Origin: Isoetes taiwanensis
Taxonomy: Eukaryota; Streptophyta; Lycopodiopsida; Isoetales; Isoetaceae
Assembly: GCA_021234155.1 (NCBI GenBank)
Contig: JAJEKV010000004.1
Coordinates: 12,990,716-13,054,715, forward strand
DNA: 64,000 nucleotides
Reading direction: 5' to 3'
The position numbers and the translations under genes are program-made. This document shows, piece after piece, positions 1 to 11,776 of the stretch (its first letter is position 1; each line of letters starts with the position of its first letter). The notes under the pieces are model-generated. The model had not been told where the DNA came from and did no database searches. It saw only the letters and a program-made list of their open reading frames with translations.

Positions 1-24
1 ACTCCAGAGATTAGGTAGAGGTAG

Positions 25-115
25 AGAGCATAACAGTTCCATTTGCTGCCACATAACAGTTCCACATAACTGAAGTTCCATTTGCTGCCAGTGCACATAA
101 CAGTACATTGATTGA
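25..115. repeat. short imperfect direct repeats
   Basis: The motif CATAACAGTTCCA with a nearby TTTGCTGCCA recurs several times, with small gaps, in the first 115 bases. No gene signal accompanies it. It may be the edge of a transposon that continues to the left of the window. Confidence 0.4.
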
Positions 116-234
116 ATCATTCTTAAGGTATGTTCTTGTGCATTTATTTATTTCATTCACACTCATAGAGCTGAAGCAAAACTAGCATTTGATTGATTTT
201 TGTGCATTTGTTTTGTTTATTGCTCTTTAGTTAA

Positions 235-405
235 ATGGAAGAAGAAGCAGAGCAAGAAGCTCCCATGCCAAAGAGAGCCAAGTTTAAGCGTGATGCATCG
301 AAATGGTGGGATGAAGTGGATCTTGTTGGTGTTCCACCTACAACTGGTGGTGCCAGGAAGTGGTGTTGCAGATATTGCAAGAAAGAGAAGACTATTGTTT
401 TAGCT
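235..405 (+). pseudogene. BED-type zinc-finger N-terminus (hAT-transposase-like fragment)
   Basis: A start codon at 235 opens a frame with an acidic, then basic, N-terminus followed by a Lys/Trp-rich stretch and WCCRYCKKE. That is the first cysteine pair and flanking aromatics of a BED zinc finger, as found at the N-terminus of plant hAT transposases and their domesticated relatives. The downstream half of the finger (the His residues) and any hAT catalytic domain are not in the sequence that follows, which turns AT-rich and non-coding. It is either a first exon whose partners I cannot see or, more likely, a truncated transposase remnant. Confidence 0.45.
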
Positions 406-692
406 ACTTTATTTATTATGAATATGTTTCGAGGCTATCATGCTATATATTTGCTATAATAGAAGATTTCTTTTTTATAATGATGGCTTAAGATATATTC
501 GTCATAAAAGTTAAACTATGTGGTGTTTTTATGTTCATTTATAAGAATATGTAATATGGTAGAGCCTTATTTTCATTTGGCCATTATTATACATCACCCT
601 TTGACATTTTAAAATTGAAAACTAGTTCAATAGGTTAATTAACTCATGGGAACACCAAATCCATTTTCAAAATTTATTTTTTCCAAAGTTGG

Positions 693-775
693 ATGTTCCC
701 GTTCCGAAGTGTTCCGGTTCCGGTTCCGAAATTTGGGGTGCCGTTCCAGTTCCCGTTCCGGTTCCGGGTAACCAT
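693..775. repeat. GTTCCG-rich simple repeat
   Basis: A run of degenerate GTTCCG/GTTCCA units spans about 80 bases. No function is suggested by the context. Confidence 0.6.
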
Positions 776-797
776 GCTCTTTAATAACCAGCATTAC

Positions 798-1214
798 TTA
801 TGCATGAGCCTGCAGCAAGCTATCATAAAAATTACATTTAGATACAACGGATCCAAACCTGAATGTCCTCGAGTTCATTTTCACTGCCATCATCTTGTGT
901 GTCTGGGACATTATCCCTGAAGTTTGAGCTTGCAAATCTGCTGCCCTCACCACTCTGCCTGCCCATATATTTCGGTTTATGGGCACCAGACCCTTGATGG
1001 CTTTGCCATGGACGTTTACCACCAGAATGAGCATCAGCATCCATATCGTCAGTCTTACTCCAAGACAAGCTCTAAGCTCGGTAGCAAGCCACTCTTCCTC
1101 TAAAACCTCTTTAGCATTAGAGCCAAATGGATATCCATCGAGATCGTATCCATCCGAGTAATCATCCATCTTATAGTAATCGTAGTTATCCCCGGGGCAT
1201 TTATTCCCACCCAT
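798..1214 (-). pseudogene. hypothetical acidic/disordered ORF, probably frameshifted
   Basis: Two overlapping minus-strand frames have protein-like composition. The first, starting at 1214, is Asp/Tyr-rich and leads into an EEEWLATELRA segment. The second covers 1068-838 and is hydrophilic, rich in Ser, Gly, Asp and Gln. They would join with a single frameshift near 1070. I recognise no domain. It could be a C-terminal exon of an unknown gene or a retrocopy scrap; coding status is uncertain. Confidence 0.25.
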
Positions 1215-4200
1215 TTATTTGTACCACAAGGATATCAACCCACGGACTACGGCATGCAATCTTATCTATTTAAGATCTTAGACATGACTTACGACTTGTA
1301 TACTACTTTTAAGATCTATAACCCGGAAAAAATTAAGTAGCGAGAGGCTATACAAATGTCGGGTATCGGACATTGAGTTCCGGTCCCCAACTGAATAGAA
1401 AGTTTTGCACCCGGCCTCTACTACTTTGGCGTCCAATCAGGTTTGTAGGCTTGGCGGTTCGGCTTCGTGTAGAAGGTCTCCACCTTTTCGATGCACTTTC
1501 CTTAAACTTTTGATCTAGTCATATTGTGGAGTTAAAATAAAAAGAACCTCGTTAATGCCTAAAAGATATCTTGGTACCTTGGTGCAATACAGCCAATTGT
1601 CTTAGACACCTAGTATATTAGGGATTGAAGCCATGCATCTGCTAAATCATGGCCCCATGGGTTAAACATATACAAGGTCCAGATAATTTGAAACCAGCAC
1701 TATGGGTTAGAATCATGGTGTGCACTCCCTTTGGTCTATGAGAAGATTTTTCATCATAGCTTAACTTTATCTTTAATAAACATGGTCCTACTGAAGCAAC
1801 CATGCCTAGTGCATTATTCATGTGCATGAATAAATAAACTTACCCATGAGTTAATTTACAAACATTAAAAAAAAAAAACTGCCCCTTCTCTAATACAATT
1901 CCACGTCGGTTTCCTAACAAAACCTAGGTGCCACCATCATCCAAATACGTATTTCAATACGAATACTACATTTAACCTTCCACAATCATATGTTAGAAAA
2001 ATATTGTTTTTGATTGCGGACACATTATCACTAGTGCCACAATTTTTGTCATAACTTGAGATTCATGATTTAGATCTGAGCAAACTTTATTGCATTGGAA
2101 AGCTCTTTATGTGGCCTTTCCAGTGTTATAATAGATGATCATGTTCAATGAGAGTTTTAGGGCTAAAGCAGCAGATGTAGAGACTAGTCCCTTAGGGTTT
2201 TGATTTCATTTGCTGATGAGCGGCAAGCTCAAAAAAGGAAAACATACTCAGAAGAAGAAAAACCTGGATGTATTAAGAAGACTTAGGAAAATGTACAATA
2301 CCACAGATGGTGGACAATGTGGTATTATAACATAAAGAGACAATACAAGAACAAATGGTACATGATGCAATGGTACAGACTGAGAAACATGTGCCATGTG
2401 TCACAATAGATAAAAGCAGTTTAGGCATCCTAAGATAAGCATATAACCTTGCCATCGTTTGTTGATGCTGAGCTAGATGATATACATGTTATCAAATTGC
2501 TCTGTTCCGGCCCATTCTTGGCGAACTTGGCTTGTAGTCTTGTCGTTTAGTTTAATCATGTGGTTCTTGGTATAGTACAAGCAGATCCGAAGGCATTTCA
2601 CAATGATTTGGTGGTTAATCTCGGGCAAACAGCCGGATCTTGGTACGACAAAGGTTTAGGGTTCTTGAGAAAATTTCATGATTTATCCCACAGGCATTCT
2701 TCACGAAGTCAGACCGGGTATATAAGGACTGATCTGATGTGTCTTATTAATCATGCGTGCTATCTCCACGTGATGGCTGGCCCATTGCCAGCTCACATGC
2801 CCGGAGGTACCACGTGGCGGGGGGAGACTGGATGGGATGAGTGACTGGCCCCGGGGGCCCGGGGGGAGGGGGGGGGGTGGTAAATAGGATTTTTTTATAA
2901 CCAACACAAGGCGAGTTCTCAAGATCACGGGCCTCCCATCCTATAACCTATGTTTCTCCCTGCGAGATTGCTTCACCACACCTCCGTTTTTCTAGCTAGG
3001 ATGGAAGAGGGGAACAAATATTTGGCTCACAAATAGTACTGTGGCTAGCAATACATAAGATGAACTGCTCCATGTCTGAGACTGCCAAGAAACCAGTACA
3101 TCTTCTACAATGAGTGCAGGCACTGCTAAATAGCCATGTGCTACAATGAGTGCAGACAGACATTGCCGCAGTGGGTGCGGCCTTCAAGTTGCATTGAGTG
3201 CAACACAAAGACTTTTCCAACAACAAGACTACGAGCTAGTCAGATCTGAAAAACCTAGCCTAAGTACTATTTCTGTGCCGTAGCATTAGCCAATGGATGA
3301 GACCCCTCAAACAAACTAAAACACCTGGGCTCTCAGCTGCAGAAGTATCTAAGACCAAGTTAAGCTAAGCTGATCAAGACACCAACCAAATGGCAAGAAC
3401 ACAGAAACCATTTCTTACCCAGTCACGAGCTCGTGAAGTTGGAAGAAAAGCAAGAGCAGCGGCCATACTCTTGGAGAGGAAACCCTCAACATTTGCCCCA
3501 ACTAGACTAGGACAGAAGGGCCTGAGAATTGCAACAGATCTGCCAAGACCACAACAGCCAGATTGCTGCTCTTCTAGCTTCGAATTACTATGGAGTTCTC
3601 AGTGCATCGGGCGGCCACCCCCGCCACCCTAGAAAGCAGAAACCCTAGCCATTAATAAAGTTTCAAAGCTGTTGCACTGTATTTTATCCAGAGCATCATA
3701 GCTAATGGATTCAAAGTACGAATGGTATGGGACATTGCATTTCTTATAGGGGGAATGGTTAATGCATTATATTCCTTATGAAGGGTAAGCTTTTGCTTAT
3801 GGACAAGCTACTGCGACATGGCTAGATTGTGATTGAGATCACAGACATCATCGAGACTTGATCTTCTAGGCACATGTATAGTATGCTCATGTTCATCTGT
3901 GATTCTCTGTGGTATTCTCGTGCTCTGTGACACTGGGCATGTCTTCCTCACAGAAGTAGCTTCCTGGTGAGGTTATATGTCAACTCTTGTGACTTCATGG
4001 TAAGAGGTCCTCCAGTGCTAGACATGGGCTGGGAAGGGTATGCGCATACGAGGTTCACCCCACGACTCCCACTACAGGGCTCGGAATGTGAGCTGGCTAG
4101 GCATGTTCCTGCTAATAGGGGCTGCATGTAGGCTGGCTGGGCTTCCCATTGTCCCAGAGCTTGCGCATCAGAGCACCGTTGTTCTACCCAATTCGAGTGG

Positions 4201-4560
4201 CGCGGCGAGCTACATGGAGAAATCAAATAGCAAATGATAAATGTGATGTTTGATCTGAATGTACTATTTGATCACTATCAATGATCCATTTTTTAAAATG
4301 AAACTGTTTGATCACTATCAGTGATCCATTTTGAGGGATTGAAGTTTTGGAGTTATTAGTAAACTCTTTTAAGTGCATTGAAACTGTTAATTCTGGACTT
4401 GAATAAAATTTTAAATATACTTGTGGCGGCGCTGCTACAGCCCAAAAAGTACCTAACAATTAGGCCAAAATCCAGGAATTTTGGCTCCTTGGTGGTTTAC
4501 GTATCGTGAGCCATCCTGTGTAACTTTATCTATCTTATTTCACGTGGCATAAACACTCAG
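1215..4560. other. intergenic DNA, no gene recognised
   Basis: There are only short, composition-driven ORFs on both strands. Around 2849-2880 there is a C/G-rich stretch ending in a run of Gs. Tandem-like CAATGAGTGCAG/GCATTGAGTGCA phrases recur near 3108-3205. The repeated phrase TTTGATCACTATCA.TGATCCATTTT occurs twice near 4266-4334. No RNA gene or transposon domain was seen. Confidence 0.5.
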
Positions 4561-4635
4561 TTGCCATCCTCGCCTTTGCATAAATGGTATTACGGTATAA
4601 GGGAAAGGCCACAGGGCCTTTCTCTCAACATAGAG

Positions 4636-4867
4636 GACGGCTGGGCCCAATCCAGCCACGCCACGTGTCTCGCCAAAAAAATAAATGCAGGTAAAAGAAA
4701 CGGAATGTCAGTAAAAATTCGTAGGACGGTAAAACTTGCAGAACGTGCGGTAAAATTTGTAGAACGGCAGGTAAAATTGCAGAATTATGCACGATGTTTC
4801 AGACTTTGAAACAGCGACACGTGTCGCTCTAGCATTGGATGAGATGGCTGGATTGGGCCCAGCCGTC
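4636..4867. repeat. MITE-like foldback element upstream of the methyltransferase gene
   Basis: Perfect 23-bp inverted arms (4636-4658 and 4845-4867, beginning GACGGCTGGGCCCAATCC) enclose about 185 bases. Each arm is followed inward by an ACACGTG/CACGTG G-box-like motif. The interior holds about four degenerate copies of a GGTAAAANTTGNAGAACG unit. The element ends about 280 bp before the start codon at 5150, so it lies in or next to the promoter. No target-site duplication was established. Confidence 0.6.
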
Positions 4868-5149
4868 TTTTACGTCGTCTAGAATAGCACAATCTTCAGC
4901 AGAATCGCTGCCGGAGAAGGCCGCAGAGAAAAGCGGCAAAAGTGCCGCAGACAAGAATTTTTTTTGTTAACATTCAGTGTTAGAATCGATGCCACGTGGC
5001 AGGGTCTTATTGGAAGAACCGGCAGAATGTCACATAACTTGTTTTTACGTTGTGTACATGGTATTCAAAGACTTTCTGCCGCGTGCTAAATAAAGTATGC
5101 AAAATGTATACATACCGAATTATACGAGCTTGTAATTGTTGGCGAGGTC

Positions 5150-8100
5150 ATGGCTATGGCTGTCGGGGGAGGTGCCGTGGGGGGCTTGCCCATACAAGGG
5201 GCTGCACCTGTGGCATGGGGACCAACTCCTCGTGCTGGTGGTCCTCCTGGATTCCTTTACGACTTTGTAAAATCTGCCTTACTGGAGCAGCTCGTTCCTT
5301 CCGGTGCGAAGGTTGGTTAATTGCATTTTCTTAGAATTCCGGATCGATATTGACACCACAGTATGCAGGTCTGTGACATTTTTTGTGGCGGAAGAACTGA
5401 TGTTGCAAAATGGGCTCAAGCTGGAATTGAATACTACGTCGGAGTTGGTAAGTGCTGGGATGTATCCCTATTTATTTGATTGCACCTAGTGTTCTTCCCC
5501 CTTTTTTATTTTGGGGGCAGTTCTGCAATTTTCACTAGATCATGATAGCTAAAGAAACCTAAATTATGTAGTCTAGTTAGCGTTTCTTGGTGCCATTCAA
5601 CTGTGAAATATATTGAAGAATGAAGTCAGTGCTACGTACATTCTAAGAAAGAAATGCCTTTGGCTGAATTGCCAACATTTGTTAATTGTAATATGACTCA
5701 ATGATGTCTTCAGATATGTCCACGTCTGGTTTGGAGGAAGCACATGAAGAATGGGAACGTCAGGGGAGGCCGTACCTGGCAGATTTTTGTACTCTTAATC
5801 CTATTTCGGTTGGTAAAGACTGCTGATACTGATTATTAGGTTTTCAAACTTCCAGTTCTTAAGTGATAATTATTTAATACTGGCAATACTTTCCGTAGAC
5901 ATTTTTTAGAATTTTTACTGGGCACAAGCCAGTCCCATGGTACAACAATGAATTTGTAGGAAATGCTGATCGTAATATGGGAATGCTATGGTGTATTATG
6001 AGGAGGATCTAATGATGTATCCTTTCCAATGGTAAAACGAAAGAACGAGTAATTATCATCTACGAGAGACCACTTGGGTCTATAAGACCAAGTATTACAG
6101 CAATCATGTACAGCTAGGAGTGCATACTCCTAGATATTCGAGCTCAGGACAACATTTACATTACTTATTTTGGCTCTTTCTGAAAGATTTGGTTGTTAAT
6201 TGTTAACGAGTCTGAGTTTCTGAGGGATTCTGTTTCTGATGAAAGGAAATAATATTCAAGCTCAGGACAACATTTACATTATTCGTTTTGGCTCTTTTGA
6301 AGGATTCGGTTGTTGATTGTTGACGAGTCTGAGTTGTACTTTCTTTGCTTCAGGATGATTTGGAAATGAAGCTAAATGATAAAGGGCTTCCATATGATGT
6401 CGTCTGTTGTCTTGGCCACCTTCAGGTACTGAATACAACTGCCATCATGTAGAATTCTTATGGTTGACCTTGGGAAAACTTGTATAGGATTGTTTTTCAA
6501 GCGAGGATGAAGTTAAGAGTTTGCTTCAAAATGTGGCGTCTGTGCTTAAACCAGGTGGATTTTTCTTTGGCATCACGCCTGATTCATCTACTCTTTGGTA
6601 TGGATTTAGCTTGCTTTTTCTCTCTCTCTCTCTTTCTTTTTTTGAGAATAGCCTAAATTCTTCTCCTTTACCCTTTTTTATATATACATCATTTGATCTG
6701 TTTGTAGGTCAGTCTAGATTACTATTTTTGGCCACATTCTCAAATGCTTGAAAACTGCCAAGTAGCAGCTCTGTTCCAAGTCTTTGATTTTATTTATTAT
6801 GTTTAATGCGCTTTCAGCTTCTGTTGAACTCATGTTTTGTGGGTTTTATAAGTAAAGCTTCCCTTTTTTATGCGTTTTGTCATGTTGTTTGGTTTCACGA
6901 GATATGATGTTCCTTTCCATCCTTTATGTTGGCATGTTAAAAATAGCATCTACCATTACCAAAGAGGCGTTTAAGTGATTCATTCACAAGTCTAGCTGTT
7001 ATGCAATATGTTTGACATGTAAAGACATATTTAATTATCTAGATTCTAAATATTTAAGAATATATGTGACCAAGGATTACATGATAGGAACTAGATGTGA
7101 ATGCTTACATGCTTGCCATATCAAATTGTCTGTAATAGGGTTAAGTATCAGAAAGCTGTGGAAGGTGCCCTTAAATCTGGTATTCTCCGTGCTGGTGTTT
7201 TGCCTCGTGTGAAGAATGACATTTATACGATTAACTTTGAAGACGATCGGTATGAATCTTACTTCTAAAGAAGCTGTTTGAATTTCTGAATTTTATTTGC
7301 AAGTAAGTCTGTGGGGTTGGTTCTGCAGGTTTAGCTTATTTGGAACAAAATACCAGATACAGTTTGGCGACGATGGTTTGGCTGCACAGACTCAGCTCCT
7401 TGTTCACTTTCCAAGTTTAATTCGGTAGTGGTTATAGCCGTTGGTTGCACTTAAACTAAGGATATTTTATGTTCAAGCTTTATATTTTGCAGATTGGCGG
7501 GGGATGCAGGATTGGATTATATCGAAATTCAGAACTTGGAAGAATTTTTTGATGATCATCGGTAATCTCTTATGGCACTGCTATCATGATTAGGATACAT
7601 CCAAATTTGTGAAACGCCTTTACTACATCTTGCTAAAGCAATTGGAATATTGCAACATGTTGTTGATTTACCTAATATATTTGTTTATTGAAGCTTCATG
7701 GAAGCTTATTATTGGCATTTTCTGCATGACACAAGTGGCTATGAATGTGTATTAAATATAGACAGTAGGATGTATTTCATATTGCACACATGAGCTTCAG
7801 ACAGATATCTTATATTGGAGTTAAAAGACTTTTTTTGTTTCCTTGATATATTGATTTGGGTTTGTTGTGACAGTAATTCATGCTTAGAGGCATCCAATAG
7901 TAGCAGTGGAGCATTTCTTGATCCAAAAGGGAAACTTCCCCCCCAAGAAAGGGATATCTTGAGTAAGGCAATATTTTATTTGAGCTTTGTTAAGTATCTG
8001 CATCAAGTGCTTGTTGGGAAATAACGTTCCGCAGGTCTCTATACTACATTCATTTTCAAGAAAGAGGAAATGTCGCCACCTTGTTCCCTAGGCAGAACAC

Positions 8101-9071
8101 ATTCTGCAACAGATGATGACCAACAGAAGGATCTAATGGATGTAGGAGAGGAGGCCCATGATCTTTATGATCCAGGTTCGTGTTCTTTTACACCCCTTGC
8201 TTCATCTGATCAGGGCCCGTTTTATCAAAACTGGCAACAGAAGGACGATATGGATGGGTACTATAGTTATGGTAGTAAAATTGAGAAGCACTGCTCACAG
8301 TTTAGCGCTAGGAAGAATGACAGTTCACCACTTAGCCAGAACCAGACCGATCAGTCCACTGAGGTTGGTCATGGATTTAGGCCGTATAGAAAGGATGGTA
8401 TTATGAAACGAAGTGGGAGTGTAGAAACTCAGAGACAGATTGTAAAATCAGGAGATAATTGTACAGAAGTTGAGAGCTGGAGAAGTACCCAAACCGAGGT
8501 GCATGCACATTCTAAGGATCAGTTTATTAAAACCAACGATGCAGAAAGCTATGGTGATCGAAGTGGCATGCTGATGGAGTTGTGTCATGTGCAACAGTTG
8601 TCTACTTTATTGTCATATGCAGGTGACCATGTGCAGGTATTAGATGGCAACACTGTGTACAATGATTCAGTCATGTGGCCAGCTGTTCCTAGGCGCCTTC
8701 ATACGTCAAAGCCATTATATATATTATCTGCAGATGGTAAGTGCATGGGTCCTGCTGACATTGCACGTGCAGCAAGTAATCTTGAAGGTATCGCTGCTTC
8801 ACATAGGAAATTGGAGGGGTGGGAAAATAACCGAACCCATGGATATTCCAGCACTGTATCTCGAGACAATTCCCGCTCTCGCAGCAGAAGCCATAGTATT
8901 GAAAATAGGCGGATTGATATGGAGCGAAAACAAAATCTATCAGGAGGTAGGCAGGAAATAAGTCCCATTCCTCAGTCTGATGCCCGAGCCAAGGCTGGAC
9001 AAAATCACTCCAAAAGTCAAAGAGAGAGTGAATCATCAAAGGGCAATTTGCATGGTAAAGATAAATCGTAA
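5150..9071 (+). CDS. mRNA cap guanine-N7 methyltransferase 2-like, with long C-terminal extension
   Basis: The protein would transfer a methyl group from S-adenosylmethionine to N7 of the mRNA 5' cap guanine in the nucleus. Exons that keep frame through canonical GT-AG sites are 5150-5311, 5369-5447, 5714-5808, 6354-6425, 6488-6597, 7139-7249, 7329-7424, 7493-7561, 7874-7962 and 8035-9071, giving 639 residues. Residues 1-305 match the plant family: FLYDFVKSALL near the N-terminus, the SAM-binding loop CDIFCGGRTDVAKW (about 56-69), LKPGGFFFGITPDSSTLW (about 155-172) and LVHFPSLIRLAGDAGL (about 233-248). The family normally ends soon after the YTTFIFKK block. Here the last exon runs on for about 335 hydrophilic residues with a Ser/Arg run (RSRSRSHS). 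The first intron is only 57 bp. Exact splice sites are inferred by reading. Confidence 0.88.
6137..6337 (+). repeat. imperfect ~80-bp tandem duplication inside intron 3
   Basis: Sequence beginning GCTCAGGACAACATTTACAT at about 6140 and again at about 6259 recurs through ACGAGTCTGAGTT, with roughly 85-90% identity by eye. It lies wholly in the intron before exon 4 and leaves the splice acceptor at 6351-6353 intact. Confidence 0.7.
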
Positions 9072-11776
9072 AATAGCCAATGGAGCTAAAATTCATACAT
9101 AAAAGCAAGATATGTGCAAGCTACATCTGAATTAAATTCCTTAGTTTTCTGTACATGGTACCTTCACCTGTTAGCTCAGGGTGACTTCAAATGATCCTAT
9201 TCATCTAAGCTTTCTCCTACGGACAACTTTGAGTTTGATATTTCTTGATCTTGATAACTCAAAGTTTCAAATCTTAAAATGTTTGCCTGGTCTGTATTGT
9301 CTATTCTCCACAATGACCAACGAGTCGCAATTAAATGAAGAGTCATAGCTTTAGCGTGAAGTTGGAGGAGGCTTTGGCCATCCGGAAGCATAAATATTAT
9401 ACGTACACTGGTCTATGTTTCAACTCGCTTCTTAACGTGTATCTCATTGTCAGCCACTTCAAGTAGTGGATATGACAACCTAAAAATTTTTGTTGAGGTT
9501 TTTCTTTTCCACTAAATGATTTCACCATAAGCAAGAGTATTCTATCACAGCACATTTAGAACACAATGCTGCTACTCATAAAGTGCATAAATATTCAAAA
9601 AGTAAATGGAGATTTCATTGCCTCTGACATCATTGTGCCCAATTGCTTAACAAACCAATTGTTTGTAGGGAATAAAATAAGAACTCCCCAAATCATGTAA
9701 TAGGAAATTGCCTTGAGCGGGTGTTCCGTGGTGAAACAGATTGGCGAGCCATATTTGCCGTAAAATAGCAAGCTCCCACTATTTCCTTACATAAAGATAA
9801 AGAGGCTATATTTCGACCCCTCCACATCAGATCCATCCGCCATCTCAACGTCAGTTCATGCCTAAATGTCACAAAAAAATCACGGTAACATCAACAAATT
9901 TATTAATGGTTTAAACATTTGTTGAAAACATAACACATATACCCCCCTCTACCTTTCTAGAAAATAGAATGGTTTTAACTAAAGCTTAATGGTTATTTGG
10001 CTAAGCTTTATACACATAAGAATTTAACCAAATATATGCCACTATTCTAGACCGTCAAGATCACCACAATTCACATACCGGGGACAAAAGTTGGAATTGT
10101 TGCCAACATACGATAACTTGGTCTAGAGTTCACAAATACCATGCATTGGGATAGTTGAACTCAAAAGAGTAACTGTGGGATGGAAAATATTGTACGCGAT
10201 GCACAACAATGGTCCTCAAGCACATTTATTCCACATGTTGGTTGAGCCATCTAGAACATGTTAGAAAAGCTTTCTTGATTCCTAAATTAGGTGTCAAATC
10301 CACAGTTCTACATCCAGTTTTTGGCAGGATTCATGCCACTTCAATGTGCTGCAATGGAACACCACATAGGCTACTGCGGAAACATCACAAACATGGAAAA
10401 CATGCTTGCCAAAGCTGACATACACATTAGCTATAGGCAAACAATGGCTAAAGACTTGTTGAAAATTGTCGCAGTGGACTGTCCAGGAACATTTACGTGT
10501 ACATGTGAATAATATGAGTAGCTCACTCGTTTGAGGCAATACGTAGATGTTTGTTTCTTAGGGAAGCTTTGGGATGCCAATAACTTGATTTCTTAGAACA
10601 AATGCTATTTGTATTGCATTGGTCAAGAGATGTGGTAATAGAAGCCAAAAGTGCAATATTCTGACATTAAAATTGATAAGGGTGCATTGCAAGGTATTTG
10701 AAGATATGGAATGAACTAGAAATTGAACAATGGAAGAAATTTGTCTATGATTAGGCCTTAAGGCAACAATTTATTTTTAGCACTCCATCTTCAGTGCAAA
10801 CGATATTGTTTGGGCATCTCACCATTAATGTACAAGCTATTTGTTCAGTAGTCCACCTTAAAAACTGAGTGCTTGTTGAGTATTTTCTCAATTGATTTGA
10901 TTGTATCTTTCACCATATTTGGATATAGCAATTTTGATTTTCTCTAGAGATTTGACATTGAGTAACATCAATTTATTATACAAATAGTACTTTATGTTCC
11001 CTGATGTTGGTATTGGCTTGGAACAGTATTTTGAGCACAACATCTTTGGAGGTTCTATCGAGACCATTCAGTTAGGTTGCAAGTGAGTTTTGCTTATGAA
11101 GATTTAGAACCATGGTAGAGATTTGTTTGCTAGATTATGAGCACGAAAGTTTACATTGGCCTTGTCAAATTAAGATCTGTATTACCAAACTAAGAATTAG
11201 TAATGAGTTGCATTGAATCATGGACAATTGATCACAAGTTGATAAGATTTTATTTCGTCAAGCAAAATGGATATATTCAACATTGGACATAGGAATAGTT
11301 ATGAATTGCATAGAGCTTATTCATATAAGATAAGTTGCAATGATTAAACATGAAAGATGTGATGCTTGAAATTATCTGCCATCTTGTGGGTTAACAGAGT
11401 ACAGTTGAAGCTAGGCATATGCATCAAATGTTTAAGTGGACGTGGATATGAGTTTACATTAGTCTGGACAAATTGAGATCTGTATTAATATTGGACAGAA
11501 GAACAGTTATATATATTGCGTGGAGCTTATTTATATAGGAGCAACTTGCATGAATTAAGCAGGGAAGATGTGATGCTTAAACTTCTCTTCCATCTTTCTA
11601 GTTAATAGAGATTCCTTTGATTTTACAGTTGAAGCTACACATATGCATCAAAATGTTTAAATGGACGTGGACTTAATGGTTTCAATGGGTGAAGCGAAAC
11701 CATTGAAACAAAGCAAAAAGGGAAAAATAAATCTAACGACTGCTATGGTTCTCATCTTATATAGAAGAGAACCATC
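9072..11776. other. 3' flank and intergenic DNA, no gene recognised
   Basis: AT-rich sequence follows the methyltransferase stop codon. ORFs here are short, without domains, and consistent with chance. The only structure I see is the duplicated block at about 11140-11675, listed separately. The 3' end of the methyltransferase transcript presumably lies in the first few hundred bases, but I cannot place a polyadenylation site. Confidence 0.5.
11140..11675. repeat. diverged tandem duplication (~300-bp and ~230-bp units)
   Basis: The phrase GTTTACATT...CAAATT.AGATCTGTATTA occurs at about 11147 and 11453. It is followed in both units by a TTGGACA...GTTAT block, a GAAGATGTGATGCTT-type block and a CATATGCATCAAA.TGTTTAA block. 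The units differ by many substitutions and indels, so this is an old duplication in non-coding DNA. Confidence 0.55.

Noticed and set aside
8689-9108. Minus-strand ORF of 139 codons overlapping the last methyltransferase exon
   Set aside because: Antisense shadow of the coding exon; no domain, and the + strand reading is contiguous with a conserved protein.
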